In this document: in pieces, positions 45,963 to 57,500 of the stretch
Layout: each line of letters opens with the position of its first letter
Position numbering within the stretch: position 1 is the stretch's first letter
Source of the DNA: Zopfochytrium polystomum
Lineage: Eukaryota; Chytridiomycota; Chytridiomycetes; Chytridiales; Chytridiaceae
DNA length: 64,000 nucleotides
Assembly: GCA_025765615.1 (NCBI GenBank)
Contig: JAIVFJ010000072.1
Span: 1-64,000, forward strand
Direction: 5' to 3'
The notes under the pieces: generated by a model
What the model was told of the DNA's origin: nothing
Databases searched by the model: none
The model's input: the letters and a program-made list of their open reading frames with translations, nothing else
Program-made: the position numbers and the translations under genes

Positions 45963-48136
45963 CACAGAAAAAAAGGAAGACACACAAAGAGAGACAGTAA
46001 ACAAACAATTAAATAAAAGATAAAACAAGAAAAAGAGCCAAAACAAAGGAAAATACTAATTGAAAAAATAAGAGATCGTTTCAAGTAGAAAAGGCGTACA
46101 CTCATTGTTGAGTGTGACAATGAGGCAGCAAAAATTCCAAGCCGGCGTAGGTTGGGTTTTCGGCCTTGGTAATATTCAAATGGAATTCGACCAGTGTGAG
46201 TGTGTTGCACACGATTGTGCAGGAATGAAGCATGACATATTGTGTTGGACCAGAAGAACCGTGGAAGCTGGGCTTCGATCAGGAGACAGGAAGCAATGTG
46301 GGTGACGACCTTGATGGCATTTTCTGCAACACCATCACCCTCCTTGACATAAGGGACAGAAGGCTGAAAGACGATGGGAGGTTGGTGGTTGATACAGTAG
46401 GCCTCAAATTGCTGAGTGTTAAGACCGAGGCTGTCTGCCTGAACAAATAGAGTCTGACGAGTGGGGAAGAGTTGCTCTTCAAAATCAATGCAATCAATTA
46501 TCCTTTGAGTGACGCCTGCTGTGTGAGCAACAGTGTTGACCCAAGTATAGCCTGTGGCGTAGTCGACAATAACTTCAAAGTAGTTGGAACTGTCAAGAGA
46601 ACGTGTACTGATCTTTCCAGTTTGGTCAGTACACAGCATCTGCAGTGGGACAAAATCAAAGCAAGGTTTGGCCATGAGGTGTTGCCAGCGCATCTTTGCC
46701 ATATTGCAAATGAGGCAAGGCTCCCGTGTTGTTGGTGGAGCAGGAGCACTGTCGACATCACCAGACTTGAGAGTGTCACGTACTTGCTCTCGGTGGATGT
46801 GGCCAAAACGTCGGTGCCATAGGTTGTGTGCAGTTGCTGGTGATGCGTAGGCAATGGGCTCAACTGAAATTTTCCTCTGCGCAGCTGGGTGCTGGACTGG
46901 GATGAGATAGTAAAGGCCATCACGTTGTTTGCCAATCTTGATGCCGTGTTGTGATGCGAGTGTAGCAAGATCAAGAAGAAAGACAGAATCTTGAGTGAAT
47001 AGCATCCCAGCAGTTGGGTCTTGGAGGACATGCGACACAGAGAGGAGTGGTTCCTTGAGTGATGGGACATGAAGTACATTGCAGAGCACCACATCAAAAC
47101 CAGGAAAAGTGAGAGTGACAGATCCAATTCCCTCAATGCAGCATTCATGGTCATCTGCTAGGCGGGCATGGTGTTCAGTTTCAAATCGTTGGTACTCAGT
47201 GAATTGTTCCCTTTGTGGGATCATTGTGGGTACAGCTCCAGAATCGATCATGTGCAGAAGAGAGGCTATGCCTGTGTGTGACACACTCACTGTTGCAGTG
47301 TTCACAAAGAAGTAGAAGGGAGAGGGACTGTTTATTTGAGAAGAAGAAACAGAGGGCCCTCCTGTAGCAGGTTGAGGGTAAAATCCAGAGAAAGGAACAA
47401 GAGTTTCTTGCAGTACAGCCACAATTGCTGAGGCTGAAGTATGGTTTGGTTGAGCAGGTGTGAAGTGCTGCGTTTGGAGCCTGGCTAAGATGGCATTGGC
47501 TTGGCGCATGTGCAAGCAGTGCTCAGACTTGTGTGTGTGTGTGTGTGTTGGTGGCCAATTGGAATCTCGGTTGTGGTTGTCATGGATGTTGCAACCCCCG
47601 TTGTCACTGTTCCTGTAGTTGCTTCCTTGGCAATAGTTTCGTTCTGCTCGCTCAAGGTCATTGTGGCCTCCTTAGATGTGGTCACTTCGGTGGCGTCTAT
47701 CTTCGCGATCGTCATGGTTGTAACAGTGGTTGTTGCCCACTTGACGCCAGTTGCGGTTGTTGCAGCAGTTCCTGCAGTCTTCCTCTTCATCCGCCTCAAG
47801 GGCAGTCAAGACAGCAGTAAGCTCATCTATGATATTCTGTAGATTGTTGAAGTGGGCATCATTGTTTCGAAGTGCTGCCACAAATGGTCCAAAACGACTA
47901 TGAGCTGAGCCGCGTGCGAGGTCTGTGCGCAGTTTGCTCTGCAGTTTGCATACAAACTCATCAAGTCTTTTCTGGCCATGGCCTTGGATGAATAGTCGCT
48001 GAAGTCGCTCAATCTCACACACATAAGATTTCAGATCTTGGTAACACAAGGGGCTTTGAGTGTCTGTGCGTAGTTGCAGGAGAAAACCAGTAGCTGGAAA
48101 ATTTGGAGGAGTTGCTCCACACTGCGGCAGTGACAA
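45953..48136 (-). mobile_element. Defective Ty1/copia retrotransposon (gag, protease, integrase)
   Basis: Reading leftward, a gag-like frame (48136-47672) contains HFNNLQNIIDELTAVL and a Cys/His patch. After a frame change near 47670-47560 a long frame (to about 45953) follows. It has a protease-like DSGAVPTMIPQ, the zinc-binding pre-integrase block LWHRRFGHIHREQV with CLICNMAKM, and an integrase core. In that core, CTDQTG, VQADSLG and GDGVAENAIK keep D, D and E at the expected places. The order PR-IN before any RT is diagnostic of copia. Reverse transcriptase and RNase H are absent, because the frame dissolves into AT-rich sequence after the integrase. No flanking LTR pair was found. It is a dead, 3'-truncated copy. 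Confidence 0.85.
47529..47550. repeat. (GT)n run within the copia remnant
   Basis: A GT dinucleotide run lies at the gag-pol junction of the copia copy, translated as alternating Thr-His on the minus strand. Length change here would shift the frame. Confidence 0.75.
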
Positions 48137-49175
48137 ATAGTGACTCTAGGAGTTGTTTAATGCTCTACTTGATGGAGAAATGGTCCAAAATAGAAGATGT
48201 GTGTTGCACACAATGCTTGTTGCAAGCTGATTGATGGACCAAAATGAAATTAGAATAGCAAGTTGGCCCTGTTGAATAGCGACTCTGCACCAAATTTCAG
48301 GCCGAGGATTGAAGTTTTGGTGGTGTTTTCCTTTGGAGAGTGTAGGAGAGTGGAATAGAGTGAACTTAGAGCAATTTGGTGTCCAGCTGGGGTGACAAGA
48401 AAGGACAAAATTGTGGTTGGAGGTTGTGGTAGTTCGACTTTTTGGACCCCCTTATCAAAATCTCTTGTGGCTCCTGCTGTGGGCGTCGTAGTGGGGCGCG
48501 TTAGATATCAATGAAAAGAGCAGAAGCAGGAAAAAACGGGTATGCAAGGGTGTCCTCTGATTGCTTCTCCCTGTTGCGACAATATCACTCAAAGTTGAGG
48601 AAGCGTTTTTTGACTTCAGTGATTGATTGAATTTTGTAGAGACAACGTAGAGAGCTCCGTGATAGCTCGTTGGAAAGAAGAGATTCAGGGCTTTTGAATG
48701 CATTATAGCAAGCCCGGATTGAATAATGGGGTCGGCTGGGAGAGGACGTCGAAAATTTTGGGCCTCCCAAACGAAATGGTTTCTAAAGTTGAGCTATGCT
48801 GATTCTGTTTGTTGGAGGTGGTAGAGAGTGTTTTTCATGCAGCCAGATAGCTGGCATGCTGATGTGTAAACAGTCTACTCTGAGTGAGTGGAAGGAGTGA
48901 ATGAAGTGGAGATGTGTGTTTGTGGGTGGTCCTTCTCCCCAACTTGGAGAGAAAGGAGAAAAACTCTGTTATGAATTATTGATACATGATGATGATATAC
49001 ACGCTGTAATAGTTGCTAGGCAAGCGTGACTGGCACAGGGTAAAAACCTCTCCTATATTATCTGCTTGAGCAGAGGAGGAGGAAAACTGTTGACACCAGG
49101 TTTCCGCTCCACTTAATACTTGGAGTATTTGTCATCAGCGCAAGCCAGCGCCTAGGTCTGCGTTGGCAGTGGCTC
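48137..49175. other. Repeat-block sequence without genes
   Basis: I see no protein-like frame or LTR pair in this stretch upstream of the copia gag. Composition and patchy homology resemble the surrounding repeat block. Confidence 0.5.
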
Positions 49176-49267
49176 GCTCTCCCATGGGCATTGTGAGAAC
49201 AATAACTGGCAGTCACAATAGGTTTGGGTCCGTCTTGTGCCTCTTGCTGCTAACCAGTCAGTTCCGC
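49176..49267 (+). repeat. Dispersed repeat, copy 2
   Basis: Second copy of the 92-bp repeat at 24467-24558, in the same orientation. Here it directly precedes the inverted partner of the SINE-like repeat (49280-49410), so the two may be parts of one composite element. Confidence 0.85.
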
Positions 49268-49279
49268 CTAACACCTGGT

Positions 49280-49410
49280 TGTTGGCTCCTGTGGCCTCTG
49301 GTGGGCCTGGTCTTCACTGGGTTCAGACCCTCTTTCTCATATTAATGCCTGTGATGTCATGGTGCCACATTTGGGTGAGGGAGTGGGTGTTAACCTTCCT
49401 TGCTTCTAAG
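49280..49410 (+). repeat. Inverted copy of 45557-45688
   Basis: 131 bp that are the reverse complement of 45557-45688 with a small number of mismatches and one 2-3 bp gap. Together they bracket the copia remnant as a long-range inverted pair about 3.6 kb apart. Confidence 0.85.
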
Positions 49411-50722
49411 ATAGGGAATTCCTCTGGCTTGGTGAAGCAAATGCCTGTGTCCTAGTAGGATGAAGTAAGAAGAGTCCCACTGTCTCCCACCTCTGTGTGC
49501 CCCCTCCTTGGATTGAGTTGGAACTTCTCCTTGGAGTGAGACAAGCTGTGTCTGGTTCTGTTAAGTGGAAAACAGGGTTAGTTCTGATTTAATTCAACAG
49601 ACACCTCTGCACACTAACTGTTCCTTGGGTCTGCCCTCTGTGTCCAACCCCCTCCAACTTAGGCTTGTCTTTGACAGAGAGGGAGCCATGCTCCATGGTG
49701 GTGGCTCCAACAGACCAGGGTCTGGCCACGTTCCTCCCCACTCTCTTGTCTTCTTCAGTTGGATTGGAGTGCTGCACTTAGTGCCGCTCCCTGGAGCTTG
49801 CTGCCTCTTGTGCCTCCAGCATTGTTACCAGATTTCCCAGTCCCCTTTGGCTTTGGCTTTTGCCTCCCATTGGGCCCACTCTGTGTCATGGACCAGAGAA
49901 CCCTGCACATTCTTTGCTAGTGTGCCACCTTTTCACAGTTGCCTTTGGTCTGAGTGTGGCAGTCTTCTCTTTGTGTGTAGTAAGAGAGTTTCTTTGTGTT
50001 TCTTAGGCTTCTTAAGACTCCAAATACATTGTCCTGTCTAGTGACCCCAGGACATCTCCTTTTTGCCCTTTTTCACTTTTCAGGATTGGTATTTAGGACA
50101 TTGCTCTACTTGCCACCCATAGCCCAGGGTGAGGATTTAGAGAGCACAGTCTCACAGCAGGGCCAGTGTCAAAAAGAAGAGGAAAATATCTGGGGAAGAC
50201 ACAGTCGATGTGGATGATGACCCCTTGCAAGCCGAGTATGATGACAGCGGGGGAGGTCAAGTTGTCGGTGTGCAACAGGTCGTTGAGGCCACGGTAAAGC
50301 AATTTGGTTGGAGCATCACTAAGCCTTCTAGGAATACGGGCTTAGTGCTTCAGACACTGTGGGACCCCTGAGACCCAATGCATGGTCAACAACCTCAGAA
50401 ACCCCTATGGGACTGTGATGTCATGGCTACCGTCAACATTTATGGAATAATCCAATATTTCATGTGTGGTGAGACAAATATCCCCTTCACATGGGATCTT
50501 GTTGATTTGTCCCCTTGGGGAGAAAGCATTTTCTAAACATTACTGTTGAATTATGCAATATGAATTGTTTCATGTTGTTATAATATCTCATTCTTCTGAG
50601 GTTGTCTGTGGGAGCCTGGGTGTGTGGAAACACTGGATCAGGTTTGTGTTTACTTGTGCTGTTGCAACTGCCTCAATTACCACTGATCCTCTACTCTGTT
50701 TTCTTCATTATTTTTTTTTATA
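49411..50722. other. Repeat-block sequence without genes
   Basis: The ORFs here lack domain features and have composition like the flanking repeats. No tRNA, gene or terminal repeat was recognised. Confidence 0.5.
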
Positions 50723-51033
50723 CAGTGTGGGACATCAAAAACAAGCAAATTCACTTGACACAATAAAACAGCTAACCCTACTAACAAACCCCCCGATTGT
50801 CTTAGATCAGTTCTCCCCACTACTGCGCATCGATTAACGTAGAAACTGTTAAATTACTAATTAAATTGCGTTGGCCCAAAAAATTGGCCCATTTATTATC
50901 TCTGCAGAAATGAACACTTCTGCTTGAGGAGAATCGTTTAGCATTAGGGAATGAGGGGCTTACATATGCCGAAACGAAAATTTAAATGGGGGAACGTCAA
51001 TTTCGAATTTGCTTGTTTTGATGTTCCACACTG
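50723..51033. mobile_element. Short TIR element (MITE), about 311 bp
   Basis: Terminal inverted repeats of about 29-30 bp, at 50723-50752 and 51005-51033, differ at only about two positions. They start CAGTGTGG(G/A)ACATCAAAA. The interior is 250 bp, AT-rich and non-coding. TA precedes the left end, and a short extra CA-rich stretch separates the right end from the nearest TA. Ends beginning CAGTG next to TA are usual for Tc1/mariner-mobilised MITEs, so that superfamily is inferred. Confidence 0.7.
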
Positions 51034-51267
51034 TGTGTACTTTTTTTGTCACTGTCTGTTTCTTTGGGGTCGTTGTTGCTCGTCTGAAACAGTAACAAAC
51101 ACCATAAAAATATGAGGAGGAGGACAACGATTACAACAAGAAGTATCCCACAATCCCCAACCAGATCAAGGCACCCTGAGCGCGAGGTCTATTACAACTC
51201 GACATCTTCACCGTCGTAAGTCAGATTCTCGAGCTAAAGATTCGATCGCAAACGTCAGTACCTTGTT

Positions 51268-52839
51268 TCAATCATTGGCACCGGAATCACTTACTTGATT
51301 TGCCACCGATATCTTGACGTAAGCATCCGTTCCGTAACCATTCATACTATGCACATGCAACGTTCCTCCCCAGTAGTTTGCGTAGACCCGGCTCATCGGC
51401 AGTCCCAGCCCCAGATTGAGAGTTGGGGGAACACGCTCATTCACAACAGCCGCGAGTTCAGGCATTCGATTGAAATTCAGAAAGGCTCGCTTCGCGGGGG
51501 ATGAGTAGGACCATATAGAGTCCTGGATTTCTTTAGGGATTCCACCACCTTGATCAGAGACACGAAAGGTTACTTCTGAAGGTCCAGAGCCAACAGTGAT
51601 ACGGATAGTGGGGAGTACAGGCCGATCATTCACGGTTTGATCGGTGAAGCCGTCCAATTGGTCAGCTGGACCAGTAGTAGGAGTTGAAAACTGGTCTGCC
51701 AAATCTCTTTCCTCCGCTTTGCGGACTGCAGCCTCGTACAGCTCTGGGGTGTGTCGCTTGAAGGAGAACTGCATACTATTCTTCAGCAGTTCAAACAGAA
51801 TGTACTCAATGTGGTCCGGAATATATGTGAAAGTTGTATCCACATCCCCATCGATTATGATATTAGGCGGAGGAGGGATGTTGAGGTTATCGAAGCTGAA
51901 GGAACTGCGAAACCAGTTGCTGGATAGCACACCACACCGACTTGCAACCCTTTGGGCGTGGCACTGGGTATCGACGATTCCAATGCTTGAAGAATCACTT
52001 CGGTCGCGATTGCCCCCCAGCGTGGCTACCCCAGGAAGGGAGAAATCGCGATCGAAGCGGTTCGACAGCGCAAGATGCTGTTCAGCAAGAACTCGGCGAC
52101 CGATTCGCGATCGAAGCATCTCGTTCATGAATTTGTCCGCAGCACGGGGGTCCATTTGATGTGCTGTCTCAGCGATACCCATGGCAAGCTGAGGTATCAC
52201 AACCAAGTGGGTTGTTAGCATCATTTGAACCAACTTGCAGAATTCGCGATTCGCCTCTAGAGACGTGATTTCAGGCACATTCCGGAAAGTATCGAACGCG
52301 ACACCGTACAGTTCAATAAGGCGCTTGAAGTGAGGATTGGTACCGACTATGAAGGGAAGTTGATGGAAATCTGATTCGACACGGATGATAAGCGAGACGA
52401 TCTAATCAGATGTAGATAAGGATTTTGTACCTTGAATTCGGTGCGCGAGACGGACAGCAAGCTCCTCACGCACGTAGTTTGCTGAGCGAATCAGCTTTTC
52501 TTCATTAAGATTGCGACCAAATACAGTTAGCTGGCGTAGCGTCACTCGCTTGGTTTCTTTCGCGGCGTATTTCTCCAGAACTCCTATTGAGTAGGACCTC
52601 TTGGGAGGAGAACCGCTTCGGGCTCGGCCCAGTGAAGCCGCATCATTCACGAATGAACCAGCAATCGCTGGAGCTGCATGAGGATGAGAACGGGGGCTGG
52701 TGCTGAAAGATGCGGCTTGCAGCTGGTGGTGAGGAGAAGACGTAGTGGGAGTTGAGGAAGGCGCCCGCCGACAGGTGCTTGTTGGGCCAGAAGGGGATGC
52801 ACCATGGACGAAGCGCAACCTCCCAATCGGTGGCACCAT
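51268..52839 (-). CDS. Mitochondrial PDK/BCKDK-type protein kinase
   Basis: Exons 52431-52839 and 51268-52370 with a 60-bp intron (GTACAA...AATCAG, phase 1) encode 503 residues. The family phosphorylates and inactivates pyruvate or branched-chain 2-oxoacid dehydrogenase in the mitochondrial matrix. The ATG at 52839 gives an Arg/Ser/Ala-rich presequence including ASFSTSPRS. The N-terminal helical domain shows REELAVRLAHRIQDFHQLPF and then EITSLEANREFCKLVQ. The GHKL ATPase domain has the N-box FELLKNSMQFS, the G1 box DQGGGIP and the G2 box GLGLPMSRVYANYWGG. The catalytic motifs are all present. Several Ser/Pro insertions make it somewhat longer than animal enzymes. PDK versus BCKDK specificity cannot be decided from sequence alone. 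Confidence 0.93.
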
Positions 52840-53552
52840 GACGACCAATCCAAATCAAAAAGGTTCTATTCTGTATCGAGAATGGAAAACCGACAACCCA
52901 AAATCCCTGACTGCGTCATCGCCATCCTCGACAGCAACGCAGATGTCAATAACCTATTACTATCTATCAGAGCAGAGCCTTGAGACGAAGGGGGAGGGCA
53001 GGATTCCAACGATGGCGCCGGACAGGAATTGTGTTGGCCTGCGAAGCTGCCCAATAGCGACTCGAAGGCTGGGGTCGAGCCGGCCGTGAACGTGCGCCCG
53101 GTGCCAAAAACTGATGATAGCGTGGAAGAAGCACCAATCTTGCGCGAAGTGTCCACAGTCTTGAGCTTTAAGCCCAACTTTGGGCCGGCCAAAGCCATCT
53201 GTTTGAGACCAGAGCTGGGAGTGTGAAAAAAAGGACTTAATTTCAAGCACCAAAAGTGGAGGAGGCCATTAAGGTGAAACTTGAAGGTAAACGGAGAACT
53301 TGCGCCGTTGGAACGGGTGAAGGAGGGTGAATGTGGGTACTGCCGTACCAAGGACCGCTGCAAACAAAGGAGGCAACCCTGGTTGCGTTGACGAAGGACC
53401 CCATCCTGACAAGGATGAGTCCCAATTTTCGAAGGAAAGAAGATTTGTGTGGATTGTGCCTCTCGGATTCCACCTTCAACCGAGCAACTGGGAACTGCTG
53501 TCGAGATCGGCGTTTGATTCAGCTCTTACGGTCGCAACACTTGCTTTCAGCG
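52840..53552. other. Upstream region between divergent genes
   Basis: This gap lies between the kinase (-) and Y14 (+) starts. Both strands have open frames (for example + 53029-53226 and - 52866-53363), but none shows a domain or clear splice logic. The + frame from 53331 runs into the Y14 start region and may simply be leader. Confidence 0.5.
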
Positions 53553-54326
53553 ATGGCAGATAATTTTGTCGATCTGGATCCTGGGGCCGATGACATGGTC
53601 ATTGACGAAGGTAACTGCGGTGCGACAGGCTATTCGTCCAGCGAAACTGACGCCGCGATGAAGACCGAACGACGCGCATTAAAGCAAGCGTCACGAAAAA
53701 GAAGGGCCGCGGTTTTGAGGGTAAAACAGGTAAAGTCGTTGTGCACCGTCAGAATGAGTACGGAGCGTGGCCTCATACGGATTTGGGCAGACTTCAGCAG
53801 GGACGACGTTACTGGAGGGAAGTTTGAAGCACTTGATGCAGAAGGCACCGGAAAAGCACAGAGATGTGAGTGATAGTGCATTCCTACAGAACCACTAGAT
53901 CTAATGACTTAATCTGCTCTTAGCCGTTGAAGGCTGGATTGTTATTGTGTCGGGTGTGCACGAAGAGGCCACAGAGGAAGATGTGACTGAGCGATTCGCG
54001 GAGTACGGCAGCATCAAAAATCTTCATTTGAACTTGGATAGGAGAACTGGTTACGTGAAGGTCTGATTTGGTCGATCTCCTCCGTTAACTTGGCCGCCTT
54101 GCAGCCCACTAACTGAAAATGCCGTGATTTCCACCGCCCCCTTGCCAACCTTCCTCATCAGGGATATGCGCTGATTGAGTACGACACGTACAAGGAGGCA
54201 AAGGCAGCTATTGACGGAACTGCTGGGACTGAGTTCCTCGGTCAGAAGGTCTCAGCCGATTTTGCATTTGTGCGGGGGCCGGACGGTCCAAGCACCAGCA
54301 GCGGGGGAGGCGGCCATCGTCGCTGA
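53553..54326 (+). CDS. Y14: Y14/RBM8A, exon junction complex protein
   Basis: Five exons in phase (53553-53610, 53685-53720, 53791-53865, 53924-54060, 54162-54326) encode 156 residues. The second exon is only 36 nt and restores the family motif KKKGRGFE, which the simple long frame misses. The RRM follows: [42 protein letters not shown] and [17 protein letters not shown], nearly identical to animal Y14. The tail [19 protein letters not shown] is a short version of the basic Ser-rich end. Y14 pairs with Mago and marks spliced mRNA upstream of exon junctions. Its presence agrees with the intron-rich genes here. Confidence 0.95.
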
Positions 54327-54536
54327 GGCTGCACCCCTTTTTTTTGCCTTTTTTTTTAACCTTTTTTTTTTTTAACCTTTTTTTCGTTCCTTTCTTTCGA
54401 TTGTTTCAGTTGTAATAAAATTTGAATCTCCATCACCAATCACCATCAGCCCCGCACCACCCCAGTCTTGCTTGCTTGTTTTGTTGGGGGCAGGCTGCAT
54501 CGTTCTTTGGGGGTGCCCTTGGAGCCGTCCTGAACG
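54327..54536. other. Short intergenic region with T tracts
   Basis: Directly after the Y14 stop are several T8-T12 runs and an AATAAA-like ATAATAAAAT, plausible poly(A) and termination context for Y14. The start codon of the next + gene follows at 54537. Confidence 0.5.
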
Positions 54537-57500
54537 ATGATGAAGCCAGAATCCGTTGGATTACCAGAGCAAACTCTTTCTCACCTGAATCGCAGAACGA
54601 TGCCCACCGTTAGTCAGGAGCGCACATCCCAGCCGCTCGCAGGAGCCGCCGGAGACCTCCCCACCTCCGGATCCGGCCCAATGTCGTGCTCAGCGCCAGA
54701 GATCCGCATCACGGCTTTGTCGATGCCAGGCAGTAATGCACTTCACTACCAAATGCAGCGCCCGCCTTCAGAACAACACGAGAACACGAACACATCAGAT
54801 GCGGCGTTTTGTCCTGTTGCAGTGCCCTCAAACCAGTCAGCACAACTTGCTGCAACCGCAGGCGGTGTTCCTCTTAGCCCGATGATGTCGGACTCGCCCA
54901 CTTTTCAAGGCGACTCCGGTTATTTCAGCCTGGGTAGCACTGGTTCAGAGGCGTTTTCATTTCCAACATCAACCTCAGGATCGACTCGAAACGGCTATGA
55001 ATTGCCCACATCGGCCCCAAAAGGGAACTTGGGGCGGAAGTGGTCGTTTAAGCACAGGCGCCCGACTTTGGAGAATTCCGACCTGCAGTTGCCAACACCA
55101 CTCGAGCGCGAGTCTGTTCCACCTTCTCCCACCAGAGCGGATAGCGTCGCGGTTGCCTCTCCAATTTTACGGCGTCTTTCAAGCCTTCCGACAGTGGCCG
55201 ACGTCCTTCAAGCGCTCAGCACGAGTTCGGAGGTTGGGAAGAGTGGATCATCGGATGATAATGATGATCCCGCTGTGACGAGTGGTCGAGCTGCAGCGCC
55301 TCAATTCGATGTACGGCGTCCACAAAAAGAATCCATCAGTTCACGAGTTCTTGGGAGTATTCGTCGGAGGCCTGCGGGTCCTCATGGGGAGGCAGACGGG
55401 ATGGAAGTGGCGTTGGACGGCGAATCCATTGCCTCCAATAATGACACTCAGAGTCCTCTTTCGTCGCACGAAGATGTTTCTCCGTTGACGAGAAACAAGC
55501 GATACTTGAACATCAACACGACAACGCGGGGCTCACTGTCTCGTCCGAGGCCCAGCGAGCACCAACCACAACTCTCACTCTCACGACCTTCACCGGTTTT
55601 GTCTCTGCCACCTTCGACCCTTCCCATTTCTGGCCCCACGGACTCGTCAGTCGCGAGTACACCAACAACTTCTGACAGTTTCTTTCAACCACCAATGCGG
55701 CTTTCGGAACTGGATTCACTACACCAAGAATCGGACCTTCCGACCGTTTTAGATTTGCTTCCGATGAAACGGAGCCTCGGAAATGTCGCCAGCATTCACT
55801 CCTCCGCTTCAGTCCGCACCAGCTCCATTTTGGTTGGAAAGGAGTCAACGCCCGAAGCAAAGAAGGATGAACACAACGGAACACCGATTTCTCCGGACGC
55901 AGAAGCGATCGCTCCCTCCTCTATATCACCAACGCCATCTTTCAGACCGGACACTTCCGCCATATATTCGAAGAATGGCCGCTGTTTGCGGACCGATCGC
56001 TCTGTAACTCCGTCGTTGGAGGGCCGATTCGATTTTGTTGGCGCCTCACTGACGAACGCAGACTCACGGTCTTTATCCAGCGACTGCAGCAGTTTGGACG
56101 AGGAATTTCCTTTCGACTTCTCCGGTTCTCTGGGTACAAGCGTTCCAGCATCCCCCTCAGCCTGTCTTCCTTTGGACGGACGGGGGCTCCAGTCAATGAA
56201 AGCATCCCCATCTAATGTTGGCGCCAGTTCATCTTGCGCCGGGTCCGTCGTTGGTGCACGATCGACTATTTCACAGCAACGAGCGACCCATCGCCCGGAC
56301 AGTGAACTGGGTACTCCACTGTCATCGTCCAACTTTCAGCATTTGCTGGTATTGCGAAACCATGATGATTCGGGCGGTTCTCCGATTCCTGATAGGTCAA
56401 CTGAGCCAGTTACCCGACCCGCTACAACTCCAGTTCAGGCGAACGGATCTAAAGACGCTATTAAAATACTTCACGCCACACCGGATGTTTATTTCAATGG
56501 ATTCGGCGGCTCTCAAGTTGGGCTGGCCCAAGCTTCGGTGGAGCAAGGACCCCGGCGCAAAGGTTCTATTGGCCAGTGGAGCGCTATATCAACCGTTTTT
56601 CGGCGGAAAAATTCTATTCTTCGCAGAGACAGCGGCCAATTGTCCATACTGAAAAAAAACTCATCCCCAGACTTTCGATCGCAGGCTGGAACGCCTGTCC
56701 CCTCCATAATAAGTACACCGTCGTCCCCGGGCGTCCCTGACGGCCGGTCATCCAGTTGGAAACAGTGGCTGTCGCGCCGATCAAGTTCAAGGCAAAGTTT
56801 CGAGCGCAGTACGCCGACTCCCACGTTCTTCGCGGATGCTGACGAAGAAGTTCAAGTAGCAGCCGAATCCCCAGGGCTTTCGCCGATGAGCCCTGCAACG
56901 AAATGGAAGAAAGCCTTGTCTCGCTTTGGCGCCGTTTTTAACATGGTCGGCAGAGCTCAGACGCCTTCCATTGGTTCCCCCACTGCAATACGACCTATTG
57001 TTCAAGCATCAGAACTGGCATATAGTCAAGAAAGCGGTGAAATGTCTGAAGAGCTGCACCGCGGTAGCTTCAATTGGACAGGTTCTCGGAACCCGGACGC
57101 GGACCTCCCCATTGCGCTGCCAACTCCACAAACAGACTATGCTTACCTCTCCAGTAAACCAACGCCTTTTTCTCGGGATGACAAAGATTTACTCAAGCAA
57201 CCGGAACCCGATGGAAACCGCCGTCTGCTCGCGACGGAGAGTTACATGGCTGCTCTAAACAGCGCACGACGAAGCGTTGAGAGGTATTATTCCATTCTTT
57301 TGGTTGCATTGAAGTGTCTAACTTGTGATGTTGTTTGGCTTTCGCAGCAGCGTACATGAGCCTACATTAAAGGACAGCAGCAGTGGTTCGCGGGGTATGG
57401 AAGGGCGTCGGCAATCTTCGGCTGATTTATCAGACAAAGGCGGTTCTAGCGAAGTTAGTCTACTCACTGGCATCGGCAGCAATATCCGAAGCACGTGGCT

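Noticed and set aside
49565..50041. 158-codon ORF on + strand
   Set aside because: Cys/Leu/Ser-rich sequence in the repeat block without domain, splice logic or homologue known to me.
52866..53363. 165-codon ORF on - strand
   Set aside because: Overlaps the likely promoters of two divergent genes and shows no conserved motif; another + frame is equally open.
53331..53873. Long + frame as the Y14 first exon
   Set aside because: It gives non-family sequence before the RRM; splicing the 36-nt microexon restores the known motif and phase.
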